From the NCBI GenBank assembly GCA_011033025.1, contig WFMF01000063.1, forward strand, positions 370,572 to 434,571: a stretch of 64,000 bases of DNA, read 5' to 3'. The position numbers were made by a program, and so were the translations under genes. The notes beneath the pieces were generated by a model. It saw nothing but the letters and a program-made list of their open reading frames with translations. It made no database searches and was not told the origin of the DNA. Source of the stretch: Beroe forskalii (taxonomy: Eukaryota > Ctenophora > Nuda > Beroida > Beroidae). The stretch's first letter is position 1, and the number at the start of each line of letters is the position of its first letter. This document shows, piece after piece, positions 1 to 24,774 of the stretch.

Positions 1-60
1 GAGCAAAACTGAGCGCTTTGCAGTCTGCTCGAAATTGTACTCGTTCACATTTACATTGCA

Positions 61-2560
61 GATGAGCGCAAATTTTCTGTTCAATTCCCAGCCGGCCAAA
101 AAGCGTTTAAAATACGTTTATTCAACGTTTTTTGGGAAACCTTAACGAAACGAAATAACGTTTAATAAACGTTTATTAAACGTTTTTTCGCGTAACGTTT
201 TAAAGCATACATTCGGTTTAAAATTTACGTTTCATAAACGCTTCTAGGGAAACGTTTAATAAACGTCAAACAGAAACGGTTATTAAACGGAAAATCACTC
301 GAAAAATAGTTCCTGCGGTTTCGTTTATTTATGGTTTATAAATCGTTTTCAAAAAAACGTTTCTGATTGGTATCCTCGAAACTATAAATAAACCAATTGA
401 TTAACCATTTCATCACTAAATTATTTCTTACTGTCCTTGACCCCTAGGACAATCTCGACTTGGACTATAGTGAGTCCTCCGTCGACCATGAGTATACAGT
501 ATGAGTACACACATGGTTTTAACAAAAGTAATAGAACTGGGTTATTTGCCTTGCAAGGCACAATTTACAGACTGAAGCAGGACGGGGGATATAATTGTAA
601 GGGTAAAAGGTTTCCTTGTGTTTCTATGATAAGGTTTATTTTTGGTTTATTTTTGGTTTATTTTGGTTTATTTCTTATTCATTCGCTATCTATAAATTTT
701 TTGTGCGTGTTGATTAAGCAATTTTCTTATCAACAAATTGCAGCGTATTTGCACAATATAGCACAAGCCTTTGTCCACAGCTGGCACGAGTTCACGCCCT
801 GGGCAAGGCGGTAATCCGCGGAAAGATAGAGACTGAGAGTAGAACCATGTTTAAAATGTTATTTTGCGTCATTTTGAACATCTATAACTAAATCAGTTTT
901 TATCGGAAAATGTTTTAAATTGGTAAGTTGCTTAATGCTTATATTGTTCCTTAAGATTTAGCTATAAAACAATTTTCAGGGCAATCAGGTGTTAAATGCG
1001 GCCTCTGGAAGCCTCTAAAAATTGAGCTGCAAAATGATTAAATTAGGTTTTTGGCGAAAAAACGTTTTCTGCCGCACTTAGTGATGCTATAGTGACCTTT
1101 TCATGGTGTCCTGTTGCCTGTTAGTAAAAAATGATGGAAAATAGGAGATGAAATTGTGCTGCACGTGAGTTGACGCGGAAGTTTTGTAGAAATTAGGGCA
1201 TTTCATGAAATAAATATATACATGGGATTTTCGACTTGATTTTGTTAAAACAAGTTCAAATGCGATTAATGTGCGTGAAATTAGGTTCCAATGCTACAAT
1301 TTTGCACGTGAGTTAGCACGGACGTTTTTTAGAACTTATTGAAATCGCTACTTTTGATTTATTCAGGCATTAAACGTTATGATGAGTTACGATATGATGA
1401 GTTACGATAATATGATGAGTTACGATATGATGAGTTACGTGGACCCAAAGTGTGTTCGGAGGAGTTGCATGTGTTTGAACGGCCTCATCCAATTTTAAGG
1501 GAGATAATTCAGCGACGACTCTTTTGCGGTTTTGGGGCCTTATATACTTATAGTTATATAGTGTGCAAAGATCACGCATTAAATTCTCGCTAGAAAATCT
1601 GCACCGTGTGGCGAAGGAAATGAACTTTCAATGCTGTGTTTGGTGAAAAGTGGGAGGAGGTCAACTGTACTGCAAGACGACAGTGATGAAGTTTGACAAG
1701 TCTAGTCTACTCAGTCAAATTTGGTTTTGACAGCTGTCCGCGGTTTTCTTGTCAAGAGAGCAAGAGCAGAGTCAGCAGCTGGATCGATTCATCAGTTGAG
1801 GCGGATTCCGATCAAAAATCAGGAAACTCGGTTACAGCAGAGTACATGTGAGCAATTCAAGAGTGAGTTTGAGGAGTGTCAGTGATGCGGTCAAGCATGA
1901 GCTGGGGTATGAAGAAAGAAAAGAGAGCTGAAAGCTGTGGTGAAATTTGCTGAGAAACACGGCGACTGAAAGTGAAAGAAAGGGCGGTAATAGTAATTAT
2001 ACTGTTTGTTCTTGAAGAGATTACCAGCGAAGTTGTGCGGGGGAAGTGGAGAAGAGCCTGCAGTGGACATATCTGCAACAGAGCGAGCCATCAGTCCGTG
2101 ACTGCTATGGGGTGGGAATTTCTATTAACCTGAACAGCCGGATCAAGTTTGATTTTAAAGCCCTTGTGGGTGCTACACATAGGGTTTGTGATAAACAGGT
2201 TTTTCGTGAACGAAAAATACACATTTTTAAAAAGTTTACTTGAGGTTTCTATGGAACGAAACTTCAATCCACAAATCAGTTTTCTGTAAACCATAAATAA
2301 ACGTTCCACATACGTTTATTTATGGTTTTGTAGAAAACGTTATATATAAACCAAAAATAAACGTATCAGAAACGTTTAATTTTGGTTTTGGTGTAAACGT
2401 TTCTACAGATCCGTCTATTAAACGTATCAAAAACGTTTAGAAATAACGTTTGACGAAAACCAAAATTAAACCAAAGAAAAACGTTTTTCATTGATTTATT
2501 TTTGGTTTGGTTTCTTTGTGCCGGCTGGGTTGCGCTCATTTGCATTTTTCGTTCACGGTT
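61..2560. mobile_element. Large AACGTTT-rich element with inverted ends
   Basis: Both ends are packed with variants of AAACGTTTATT and its complement, and are bounded by the inverted pair CCCAGCCGGC (87-96) and GCCGGCTGGG (2520-2529). A second inverted word, GAGCGCAA (65-72) and TTGCGCTC (2530-2537), lies just outside, so the true ends may be slightly wider. No convincing target duplication was found and the interior has no recognisable transposase; its open frames are short and look incidental. Fragments of the same AACGTTT-rich end recur near 22.67-22.77 kb and 52.96-53.06 kb. I read it as a non-autonomous DNA transposon; the superfamily is unknown. Confidence 0.55.
1378..1439. repeat. Short GATGAGTTACGATAT tandem repeat
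   Basis: Four near-copies of a 15-18 bp unit containing ATGAGTTACG lie head to tail inside the large AACGTTT-rich element. It has no coding value; the open reading frame over it on the minus strand is a low-complexity His-Thr peptide. Confidence 0.7.
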
Positions 2561-2822
2561 CATTTCCGCTCAATTATTGTTAAGCTAAAGTACCCTTAAT
2601 TTGTCCTTATGGCATATATGCACTATTGACATTTGACTAAGCAGCCAGGATGAGTGTCACGTGTCGGATCAAATTCGCCCCATACCAGTTAAACTTATTA
2701 TAAAATATCAATAGAATTAGATATCGTCAGAAAAGTGACAGCAAATTGGAAAACGCTAGGCTTCCGCATAATTCAAATTGAGCGGAATGGAAATGAATTG
2801 AACGCAAATGACCGCATTCTAA

Positions 2823-3245
2823 AGGATCATTCACATATTACGTAATCAATTTTTGCTCGATTTTAACCACCCCCTCGTAATCAACCTACAAGTACAGTAG
2901 TTGTATTGTTACAATAACATGTAATTTTGTCTGACGTTGACAGACCCTCTCGAGAATCAGCGCCGCGCTAGCTGACGCCGCGCTAGCTGACGCCGCGCTA
3001 GCTGACGCCGCGCTAGCTGACGCCGCGCTAGCTGACGCCGCGCTAGCTGACGCCGCGCTAGCTGACGCCAGCCGCTTCGCAGCTGGCGTCAGCGGGTCAT
3101 ACATCGTACGACAACATGTCGACGGACGTTGCCCCGTCTAATTCTTCTGACTGGATGGCGAGGTTGCAAAGTGACGTCCAAATGTGGAACGTTGCGCTGC
3201 GCACGAGGGTAGGGTATAGGTAACATCCTACGACTTCAAATGATG
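2823..3245. repeat. Repeat cluster with a 15 bp GCTAGCTGACGCCGC array
   Basis: It starts with a fragment resembling the MITE at 4729 (GATCATTCACATATTACG). This runs into about seven copies of a 15 bp unit (2955-3070) and then an inverted tail (GCTGACGCCAGC / GCTGGCGTCAGC). Sequence at about 3110-3230 recurs at 23.99-24.10 kb, so it is a dispersed repeat family. The Ala-Ser-rich open frame on the minus strand is a product of the array and is not a gene. Confidence 0.7.
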
Positions 3246-3537
3246 TTAACATGCAGTTTAAGCACCGTCCATGGCTCACAGATACTCAGAAAAGCAGTTA
3301 ACACCAATGCCCAGTTATTGGTTCATAGTGACTGAAGCAGCTCGTTTCATGATATTAGCTCAGATATCGAAATTTGAAATAACTCACTAACTTTCCCGAC
3401 AACTGACTCCATGACATCGTTTTGAGCAAGTTTATTGAGCATTTGAGCAGCTCATGGACACCAAAGGCTCAGTTGCAGTGGTCATCATACAAGTGAGTCA
3501 TGTTGATAACAAATTATATTTCATATTCTGATACACC

Positions 3538-3960
3538 ATGACAGATATCATTGGCATATTGAAAAGCTGTGATATAAATGGGTTGAAGCACATTTTTAAG
3601 TTCAGTAGTCATAGAAGTAAGATTGTTTCCTGTTTGAAAACAAGCAATAATGTTTCTAATGGTGTCAAAAAGTTACATAGAAGGTTTCTAACAGAGAGAG
3701 TAAGAGAACTTTGGAACAAATTACCCTCATATGTCCGTTTGTCAGATTCAGTGATCAAGTTTAAATGTAACCTAGAATTGTTTAAATCCATTTGTTTGAG
3801 TGAAGGCATTTCCTCTGAAGGGTATTATTGGAATGTTTCAAATGAGTTATTATCTAAGATTGAAACTCCTGGGTATTTATTGAGTAGATCTAGACAGGTT
3901 GATTTTTTAAGAGAACATTCATTCATTGCAAAGAAGAAGTATTTCAACTTACGGTATTAG
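3538..3960 (+). pseudogene. C-terminal fragment of a LINE-type reverse transcriptase ORF
   Basis: The 140-residue open frame contains RRFLTERVRELWNKLP followed by a Ser/Lys-rich segment with regularly spaced hydrophobics. This is the usual tail of non-LTR (RTE/Jockey-like) reverse transcriptase polyproteins, where an R-F-F-x-R-V-x-x-L-W-N-x-L-P block sits just before the end. No polymerase motif (YxDD) or endonuclease is present upstream, so this is a 5'-truncated, dead copy. Its stop codon lies 8 bp before the TTA target site of the next MITE. The call rests on a short motif, and the clade is not assigned. Confidence 0.65.
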
Positions 3961-3970
3961 TAAGGTCTTA

Positions 3971-4388
3971 GGCGCCCGTAACGTTCGACGGTCGATCGAA
4001 TGGAATTGTTCGATCGATCAACTCCGTTTGAACGACTGATGTGTTTTAAGCTGGTCCCTAATGACTTCAATCATGTTTAAATGAGCAATATTTAGTTGTT
4101 TCCCTAATAGCTCAAAGATTTTCTATCTAAAAAACATCAGTCGATCAAATGAACTTGATCGATCGACCAATTCCATTCGATCGAATGGAATTGGTCGATC
4201 GATCAACTCCATTTGAACGACTGATGTGTTTGAATGGTCCCTAAAGACTTGAATCGTGTTCAAATGAGCAATATTTAGTTGTTTCCCTAATAGCTCAAAG
4301 ATTTTCTATTTAAAACACATCAGTCGATCAAATGAAGTTGATCGATCGACCAATTCCATTCGATCGACCGACGAACGTTACGGGCGCC
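3971..4388. mobile_element. Dimeric MITE with GGCGCCCGTAACGTTCG ends, TTA target duplication
   Basis: The 418 bp element has inverted ends GGCGCCCGTAACGTTCG / CGAACGTTACGGGCGCC and is flanked on both sides by TTA (3968-3970, 4389-4391). Inside are two tandem copies of a roughly 190 bp unit, each bordered by GATCGATCGA-rich palindromes and TTCCATTCGATCGA. The 3-bp TTA duplication is typical of PIF/Harbinger-type elements. Degenerate relatives lie near 22.31-22.59 kb and 52.57-52.86 kb. Confidence 0.8.
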
Positions 4389-4728
4389 TTATCTTTCATT
4401 GTTGCTCTGGTAATTAAGTATTTACTATAATCAACATTTTCATTTTTGTATATGAGGCAAACTTTTTATTCTTATTTATAATTTCATAACAGTACTATTA
4501 ATCTCTGGCTGCTCTTTAATTTATTTGAATAATCTAATTTATTAATTCTCAAGTATTTATTTTAATGCATGCTCATGGTAAAGCTTTTTAACTTTTTATA
4601 ATTTCATAAGTTTGTGAGTTGCATAATGAATCTGGTACTTTTGTTAGCTGTAGGCTTGCCTTTTTTCCTAATGTTAGACATTTTCTGTATTAAGTGTTGA
4701 AGATCATTTAATGTTCAGGGGTAGCTTA

Positions 4729-4884
4729 GGATCGTTCATATTACGTAATCAATTTTTGGCCGATTTCAACCCCCTCCCCTCGTAATCAAGTTTACAGTAG
4801 TTGTATTTGTTACAATAACATGTAACGTAATCATTTGAAACCCCCCTCCCCCCTCTAGGTGATTACGTAAAATGTGAACGATCC
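4729..4884. mobile_element. 156 bp MITE with GGATCGTTCA ends
   Basis: Inverted ends GGATCGTTCATATTACGTAA and TTACGTAAAATGTGAACGATCC are flanked by CTTA on both sides (4725-4728, 4885-4888). The core target duplication may be TTA. The interior is pyrimidine-rich and non-coding. A diverged end of the same family lies at 2823. Confidence 0.8.
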
Positions 4885-4888
4885 CTTA

Positions 4889-5366
4889 TGTAGCATGTTT
4901 GGCGAAAATCCAAGGAGAAAAGGGAATCGGAATGAAATTTCATTGAAATGTTTTTGGCGCTAAACCCAAGAGGTGTTTTATAGTTTAAACCAGGAACATT
5001 TCATTTGAAGTAGTTCATGTTTACATCAGAAATTCAGAACATGGTCCGGTACATCGAATATGGCTGCATGATTGAACCATACTGGTAGTGGTACAGGGTC
5101 TCACAGTAAAACATGCGTGGAATGTGCTGCATTTACAGTTCAAACTTCTCATATAGGAAGAAGTTAAATAAACCTGCCAATAATTTTACTTTTTAATGCA
5201 AGCGGTAATCGTTCAATCATAGCAAAACGCTATGTGATAGTGCGATGCCGATGGCTTGTTAACACGAAAACTTAACTTTTGTTAAGTGGTATGCATGGAA
5301 ATTGCACTCCACATTTTGTTGAGGAGAGTGAAACTGTGCTTAGCTAACGTATCATCCCTTAAACAG
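4889..5366. other. Intron upstream of the first visible USP exon
   Basis: No exon, RNA gene or repeat is recognisable here. The stretch ends in AAACAG, the acceptor of the first USP exon in the window. The exon carrying the catalytic Cys box of this deubiquitinase was not found anywhere in 1-5366, so it should lie upstream of the window. Confidence 0.5.
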
Positions 5367-18249
<12,883 letters not shown>

Positions 18250-20100
18250 GAGAGGAACTGTATGCTGCACATGATTTAGTGGGGCAGTTGGAGGAGTCCC
18301 AACATCAGTTCACTAATTCCAAACGATAATTATTGTCATCACTCCTTGTATCAGCGGCGTTTTGGCATGTCTATTAGTATTTGAATGTTGGATACCGGAA
18401 TTGTCAATTTTCATAACATTGGATTTCATGAAAAAGCGAATTTACGGTCAGCTCGTGTGCTGATTGATCGTTATAATCAAAATAAGACCGGTACGAGCAG
18501 TTAGAACCGCGGCGTAAGTTTGCGCGGCGTACAGACAAATTGCACGTCTGTACGCCGCGCAAACTTACGCCGCGTACACAAAAATGCAGTTTGAACTGCA
18601 ACCGATACGCTACGCTAATAGTAATATATGCCGCTGATGATATATGCTGCCCATTGTATTGTGTGCAGGACATATAGCTTTCCAAGGGGACTGTGGGATG
18701 TATGTTTTTACTTCTTCTCCGCACTTAATTCACACGATGTTTCTATGTTATTCGCAACGAATAGAGTTTATTAGTAGTGCCTACTAATTGTGATCTGTGC
18801 GTGTACGAGTGCATTGTGATTTGTTCGAATGAAAATCAATGACTTGGTTTGTGTTTATATGGTTTTGCTCATGCTGATATAGACGCATTTCATTATCCGA
18901 TCAATCAAGTGAAATATGTTAAGTGGAAGTTGGTCTCAAGCAGCTCATTGATAATTCAATCAGAACTTCAAACAGTGCCCGAATCAAAACTAATATTTCG
19001 AAAAATATATGGATAGCTACAATTATCATATCCTAATTTGAGTCGGACTGAAAATTGTTTGATTGAGATTGATCATGATTTGTTAAACTTAAAGAATTAT
19101 AGTTATTAGAAGGCTAAAAGTTGTGTGATGGTGTTAAGGCTGAGTACTTTGGCCTCGGAATTTCACTAGGTAATTTAGGCTGCTTTATTCGGGATTTCAG
19201 CTTTTTGGACACCTGCCAAATGCTATCACTTATTTATGAACCTTATTCTAATTGCATATTGATATATTCCCGTGATCCTAAGATATGCAGAAGAAATCGC
19301 ACTGTCAGCGGTCTGGGTATCGAGATTATTTTCTGAGCACTATATACGTGATGTTTTAATGTCCCATCCGGGCGCCCGGGAACACAAGCGCTTGCCTCGG
19401 CCAGCAGCTTCCTGTCCTGGGCCCTCGCAGGCCCATCCCCCTTTTAGTAGTAGTAATGTACAACTACATGTAGTCCAGGTGTCTCGATCGTTTGATGCGC
19501 GGCGTATACACCGCGCCTCAAATGGTCGAGACATCACAAACTGTTTCCCAGACTTAAGGATGAGGTTGAATAATTCGAATAATTCAACAGGTCGATTTGA
19601 ATTTTCTATCAAAGGTTTTCTGAACGTATTATAATTTGTATATTTTGGTACCCAAGTTAAAGTTCAACGACATTGATTTAATTAAAATAGTAAAAGTGGA
19701 ATAAATTGTCATTTGAAGGTAGAACTTTACCTTGCAATCTGTGGGCTTTTACTAAAACTAAAAGCTCGAAGATTTTCAAAATAATATATTGGATGTCCGC
19801 CTTTAGATCCACCTGTAACGCATATGTGTGCCGATTGATCGATACTAACATTTTCATCATGGGAACAAAAAGTTTAAGAATATTGATGATATTTTTCCTA
19901 TTGACTTTGAGTTGGACTTGAATGTGAAAACTCAGATTTGTATTTGGATAACTATTGGGTTAAAAAGGTGTTGCTAAAAAATTAACTTGAAGTGTTTACT
20001 TTGTTTCAAGGCGTGACCGTGGTGTCTCGACCTGCCTTTTCACTTTTTAATTTTAGGCGCGGCGTTATATTACGGCGCGCTTTGGTGCTTTTTTAATGCG
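18250..20100. other. USP 3' flank, copy A
   Basis: After the USP stop no gene is recognisable. The stretch holds a strong hairpin at 18510-18575, whose arms contain CGGCGTAAGTTTGCGCGGCG. Near 19.36-19.52 kb there is a GC-rich patch (GGGCGCCCGG) with a short TGATGCGCGGCG palindromic segment. All of it is repeated in copy B at 47973-51150. Confidence 0.7.
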
Positions 20101-20118
20101 CGTTGCATTGCTGAGGGC

Positions 20119-20390
20119 TGTCTTTCCTTGGACGCTGCAGCTTCGGTGGACGCTGTAGCGTCCGCAGAAGCTGCAGCGTCCGCCCAAAGCTGCAGCTTTG
20201 GCCAACGCTGTATAAGCTTTGGCGGACGCCGCAGCTTCGGCGGACGCTGCAGCTTCGGCATACTGTATACGCTGCAGCTTCGGCATACGCTGCGGCTTCG
20301 GTGGACGCTGCAGCTTCGGCATACGCTGCAGCTTCGGCGGACGCTGCAGCGTCGGTGGACGCTGCAGCTTTGGTGGACTATTAGGTTAAG
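20119..20390. repeat. GCAGCTTCGGCGGACGCT minisatellite, copy A
   Basis: Imperfect 18 bp units (GCAGCTTCGGCGGACGCT and variants with CATACGCT or GGTGGACGCT) in tandem. The counterpart in copy B (51230-51575) is longer. Overlapping Ala/Ser/Asp or Leu/Arg open frames on both strands are repeat shadows. Confidence 0.85.
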
Positions 20391-20881
20391 GTGTTGCTAA
20401 AAATTAATTTGAAGTTTCAAAGTGTGACCGTGGTGTCTCGACCTGCTTTTTAAGGCTCGGCGTAATATAAATATTACGGCGCGCGTTGTTGCTTTTTAAT
20501 GCGTGTTGCAGCGTATGCCGAAGCAGCAGCGTCCGCTGAAGCTGCAGCTCTTTGTCACTGTCAGTGACAGTGACAGCTCGGAAGGGTCGCGGTCGTCTGG
20601 ATTTGGAATTTTAATAGTAATACATCAACATGCGTTAACGAGGTCAGGACACCTCGGTTAATGTTATCGTAGCCAGTTAAAATCAATTATATCAATTATC
20701 AACAAACAATAATTTTAATTTTAAGACAGCATTTATGATTAACAGTTTACAACATAATTTCTGATATCCAATATCCATATTATCATAATTATCAAATAAC
20801 AATTACAGTTTAACTTAATCAAACATCGGTATTTAGTTTAATAATAATTAGGGTCAAAGTCAAACATCTACTAGTACTATA

Positions 20882-22017
20882 CCTCAGACAAAACCGCAAG
20901 CGGTCGTCATAGCAACCCCCTCACAGAGTCACAGGGGCGCCGCCTTTTAATTGTAAGAGGTTTTTGTCTATTGCATTGTGACTTGTTTCAATCAAATCAA
21001 GTCGAAAATTCGGTCTTAAGACTCAAATTTCAAATTTGCCTAATTTCTACAAAACGTCCACGTGAACTCACGTGCCCTTCATTCCATAGGCCATTTCTTG
21101 TTCTATTCGAGTACCAAGTAAATCAAAATGTTGATTCAGTCACTATCGTATAGCACAACAGCCCTGCACTTTTGGAATTCGGCCTGAAATTGGACTTGGC
21201 CAAATTTTCGACTTTTCGCGCGGCTCAAATTTACGTTTTGAGGGGCCACCACACCTTCTCCTTAAATCGGGAAGACTTGAAACTTTTACCCTTGATATTT
21301 GACTGAGAAATAACATTGATACGCCTGGAAAAGATGGAGCAATGTTGGTGAGCTGAGATATAGATGCTCAAAGTCACCATATTTTGGCCTAGTAAAGATC
21401 CTCGATTTTTGAGGCCCCCACGACCTCATTTTTTCACCAATCACCATGAAACTTCTTTTGTGGCTAAATCTCGAGGTCTTGATGCTACATAAGTCGGGGA
21501 AAACATGACGCGGTAGAAAACTTTTCAGATACAATGCTTCAAAGTGGTCCAAAATTACGTTTTTCGCTAAAAAATCGTGATTTAATCGATTTTGATGACG
21601 TCATAACAGCAAAAAAATCGATCCGCAAAACTTCCTATATAGCCTAAGCCACAATTTCATCTTAGCTGAAAAAAACCCGCCCTCGATCAAGGCTCTACCA
21701 TTTGTGGTTCTCGATATCTCAGCGATTCAAATTTGGTCCTAAATTATCAGCTATAAGTATATAAGTATATAAATATTCCCAACTATTTCTTGTAAGTATA
21801 GTGTCCTGGCAAGGTTACGTTCGAGGGGAGGATATCTCGAGATTTTGGTATACGCATTCACTCGAGAGGGGTCGACTCCTACGTAAAATTTGACGAGGAA
21901 TCGTTTAAGATAGGTTTCAAAGCTCTCAGATGCTTCCTTCACCCTTTTCAAACGCAAGTTTTTTTTTGTTTTTTTTTCTTACTGTGAGGGGGTTGCCGTC
22001 CTTGCCAGGACGGAAAT
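20882..22017. mobile_element. 1.1 kb insertion with CAACCCCCTCACAG inverted ends, absent from copy B
   Basis: Copy B reads straight from ACTAGTACTATA into TTGACATTCC at 52257. Copy A has 1.1 kb between these points, with inverted words GCAACCCCCTCACAG (about 20918) and CTGTGAGGGGGTTGC (about 21983) near its ends. No transposase is seen; the open frames are short. It is probably a non-autonomous DNA element; the exact ends are uncertain. Confidence 0.65.
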
Positions 22018-23751
22018 TGACATTCCATCTCACTCCCAGGACACTTCATCTCGCTCCCCGTCCAGACCCTAAGGCCTAAGCCCTAACTGAACCAAAACCG
22101 TAACACTAACTCTCACCCATACCCAAACCCGACCTAACAACAGTAACCCAGATCTTTACTTTTGTGAAGAGTTGACATTGACTATGTCAACTCTACGCAA
22201 AGGGTCAAACTCTCACGAAACTTCATCATTCATCTCACCACTCACGACACTTCATCTCGCAATGTAATATGTCAAAGTGTTGTGAGGGGTGAGGTGAAGT
22301 GTCGTGAGATGAAAGTTCGATCAAATGGAATTGATTGATCGATCAGTTCCATTCAATCAACTGATGTGTTTTACACTGAATATCTCCGGCATAATAATAA
22401 ATAGATAATCATAATATTGCACAATTATTCAGGTCCTTATTATTTGCTACTTGTAAGTGTATTTAAATCTACAAACACAGAGCAAAGTTGCATTAATTCG
22501 ATTTCGATCAATTTATGCCTCTTTGTTTTCAAATAATCAAAATAACACATCAGTCATTCGATTAGAATTTATCGATTGATATACAGGCCCTTAGAAATAA
22601 TTATGGGCACTCTGAGGACGTGAAGAGAAGCTAATCAGTGGAGAGTAGCTACTCAGACTTTATAAAACGTATCAAAAACGACTTTCCATAACGTTTTACG
22701 GAAACCAAATTTAAACCAAATATAAACTTTTATTATCGGTTTATTTTTGGTTTGGTTTGGATTTGTCGGCTGGGTGGTACTCTTCACTGCACTCGAAAAT
22801 ATCAGAAGAAAATTATTATCTATTTTCCTTAATTTAATTCATATGATCCAATGGTTCGGGATTGACATTAGACATGCATTTGTATCCTGACGCTTTGAGT
22901 CGTTGGGTCAATGAGCGGTCATGATTGCTTTTAAAGTTGAGCTCAAAGCCAAAATCTTATTCTTAGCTCAACAACATTGAATTTGAAATTGAATTTTCAC
23001 GCTCAAAATAAAGCATATAAAATCTCTGTTGCAATGTTTAGTCTAACGGAAGTTCTGAAAGATAATCATATTTAATAATAAAAAAGTATTACCTAATTTA
23101 GTTTAGAAATGACATATACGAAATGCAAAAACATAACATGTAATAATTAATCCTCCACAAATTACAACTGATAGTAATATTTCCATTTTCGCCCCACAAA
23201 TATCTGATTTTCGCCCCGTCTAACTAATAATATCCCATTGATTGGTTGGTGAATGCTCTGAAGTATCAAGTAATTATACACCGAGCGTTGCATCTGAACG
23301 ATTCTCTCAGTTTCATTGTAAAACGCGATCCGTACAACGCCCGAGATCGGGTTTAGGTGATCGGCTCTCAAAGTGATAAGGTATTTTGTTTTATGTTCAC
23401 GCAAGGAAGTCGTCATCAGCCAGGAGGGACCGGTGTTCCACAGCACCGAGACTGAAAGTAGGTATTGGTAATAAGTTCATTACATGATACACACAAAAGA
23501 AACATTTATTTTGTATTAAAGAAAACCTATTCAATCTTAATTTATTAACACGGGCTGATTGATGAATAGCAAATTACTTTCAGAACATCTTCAGTGCTAC
23601 AATCAAATTTGAGGCCCCCATTATCTATCAAAATGTCAAAAGTTAGTATGTTATCAGAAAAAAATTATACTGTAAAGTCAATTAATAAATTAAATTAAAT
23701 GAAAATGAAAAGAAATATAGCTACTAGATAAACCAGTACCTATGAATACAT
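22018..23751. other. Non-coding stretch between USP-A and AP1-A
   Basis: It holds a TCTCACTCCCAGGACACTTCATCTCG block near 22.03 kb and its inverted relative at 22.29 kb (GTGAAGTGTCGTGAGATGAA). A GATCGATC-bounded relative of the MITE at 3971 follows (22313-22592), then an AACGTTT-rich fragment (22.66-22.77 kb). All are also present in copy B (52258-54060). No gene seen. Confidence 0.6.
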
Positions 23752-24606
23752 AACAAGAATTGCGCCCGTTACCCATTTGCGGGCGCTTAATTTCCCTCCC
23801 CCGAGCTTGGAGAAAATATTAATAGAAACGCGCAATTCTAAATGCATGTGGGACATGGGCAGCTTCGATCCACGTTGATGAGCTTTTTAACAACGCAATT
23901 GAATTACTTCACGAAGTTATTTCTTTCATAAACTCCGTAGTTTGCCATGGTTTTCACGCAAGCAACTATTACTATAGCATTGATGATTCAATTTCATGTC
24001 GACGGACGTTGCCCGTCTATTTCTTCTGACTGGATGGCTATCAAAAGTGACGTCCAAATGTGGAACGTTGCGCCGCGCGCGTGGGTAGGGTAACTTCCTA
24101 CGAATTTCATGATATACAATTTCATGATACAGTAATTTGTTTTTCAACCATAAATTGTTCAAAATTGCTAGAATTTCAAACATTGGTAAAGTGTTGACTC
24201 GGCGCTTGAATTTTCGCTAAAATTTGATAGGCTAACTAAAGCTTAACTTGAGCGCGCCACGCATGATGTTGAGCCGCAGCGCCGCGCACAAAACTGTTCG
24301 ATATGTACATCCATCCTGATCTTGCGGAGGAATTGGTGCGCAACTGCGCGCGCAATTAAGGTTGCTACGCGACTCCACCTGATGGTACCATTGTTGACGA
24401 AATCTCCTCAAATTTGTGGACATCTCCCTCAAATTTTGTGGACATATCTCCTCGGACTTTCCGGGCACTTTCCAGAAATTACAGTAGTTGTTGTATTGCA
24501 AATCTGGACCTGCTATGCACATATCCTATTTCTCACCTTCCCAAACACGATCTCTGCTAACCCTCTCATTTGCCTTTTTGTATTCACAAAAAGGCCAATG
24601 GGGAGG
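23752..24606. mobile_element. Insertion with CAAGAATTGCGCC left end, copy A only
   Basis: Copy B has an uninterrupted CATAAATTTAAAAATGG here (about 54058). Copy A carries 855 bp starting CAAGAATTGCGCC and ending after ACACGATCTCTGCTAACC...GCCTTTTT...GGGA. The intron-4 insertion of AP1-A (27127-32868) shares both ends, so the two are members of one family. The interior holds the ACGGACGTTGCCC repeat also seen at 3.12 kb. Confidence 0.7.
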
Positions 24607-24774
24607 GAAAAAATGGTTATCAATTAAAAAATGTGCCCTTAATATGAAAACGGCTAAAAAGTACAACGACAAACAAAAGTCAAAGCAATTTAGTTAAACC
24701 TAATCTATCAATAATTAAATAATTTTGCGATCTCACATATCCCGGAAATAAAGTCTGTAAATTGATACTGAGAT

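Noticed and set aside
437-814. 125-residue open frame
   Set aside because: Lies inside the AACGTTT-rich element, has T-rich low-complexity coding, and no domain is seen.
2886-3104. Ala-Ser repeat protein on the minus strand
   Set aside because: Produced by the 15 bp GCTAGCTGACGCCGC array.
20065-20400. Ala/Ser/Asp-rich and Leu/Arg-rich open frames, also at 51180-51609
   Set aside because: They are readings of the 18 bp GCAGCTTCGG minisatellite on both strands, not genes.
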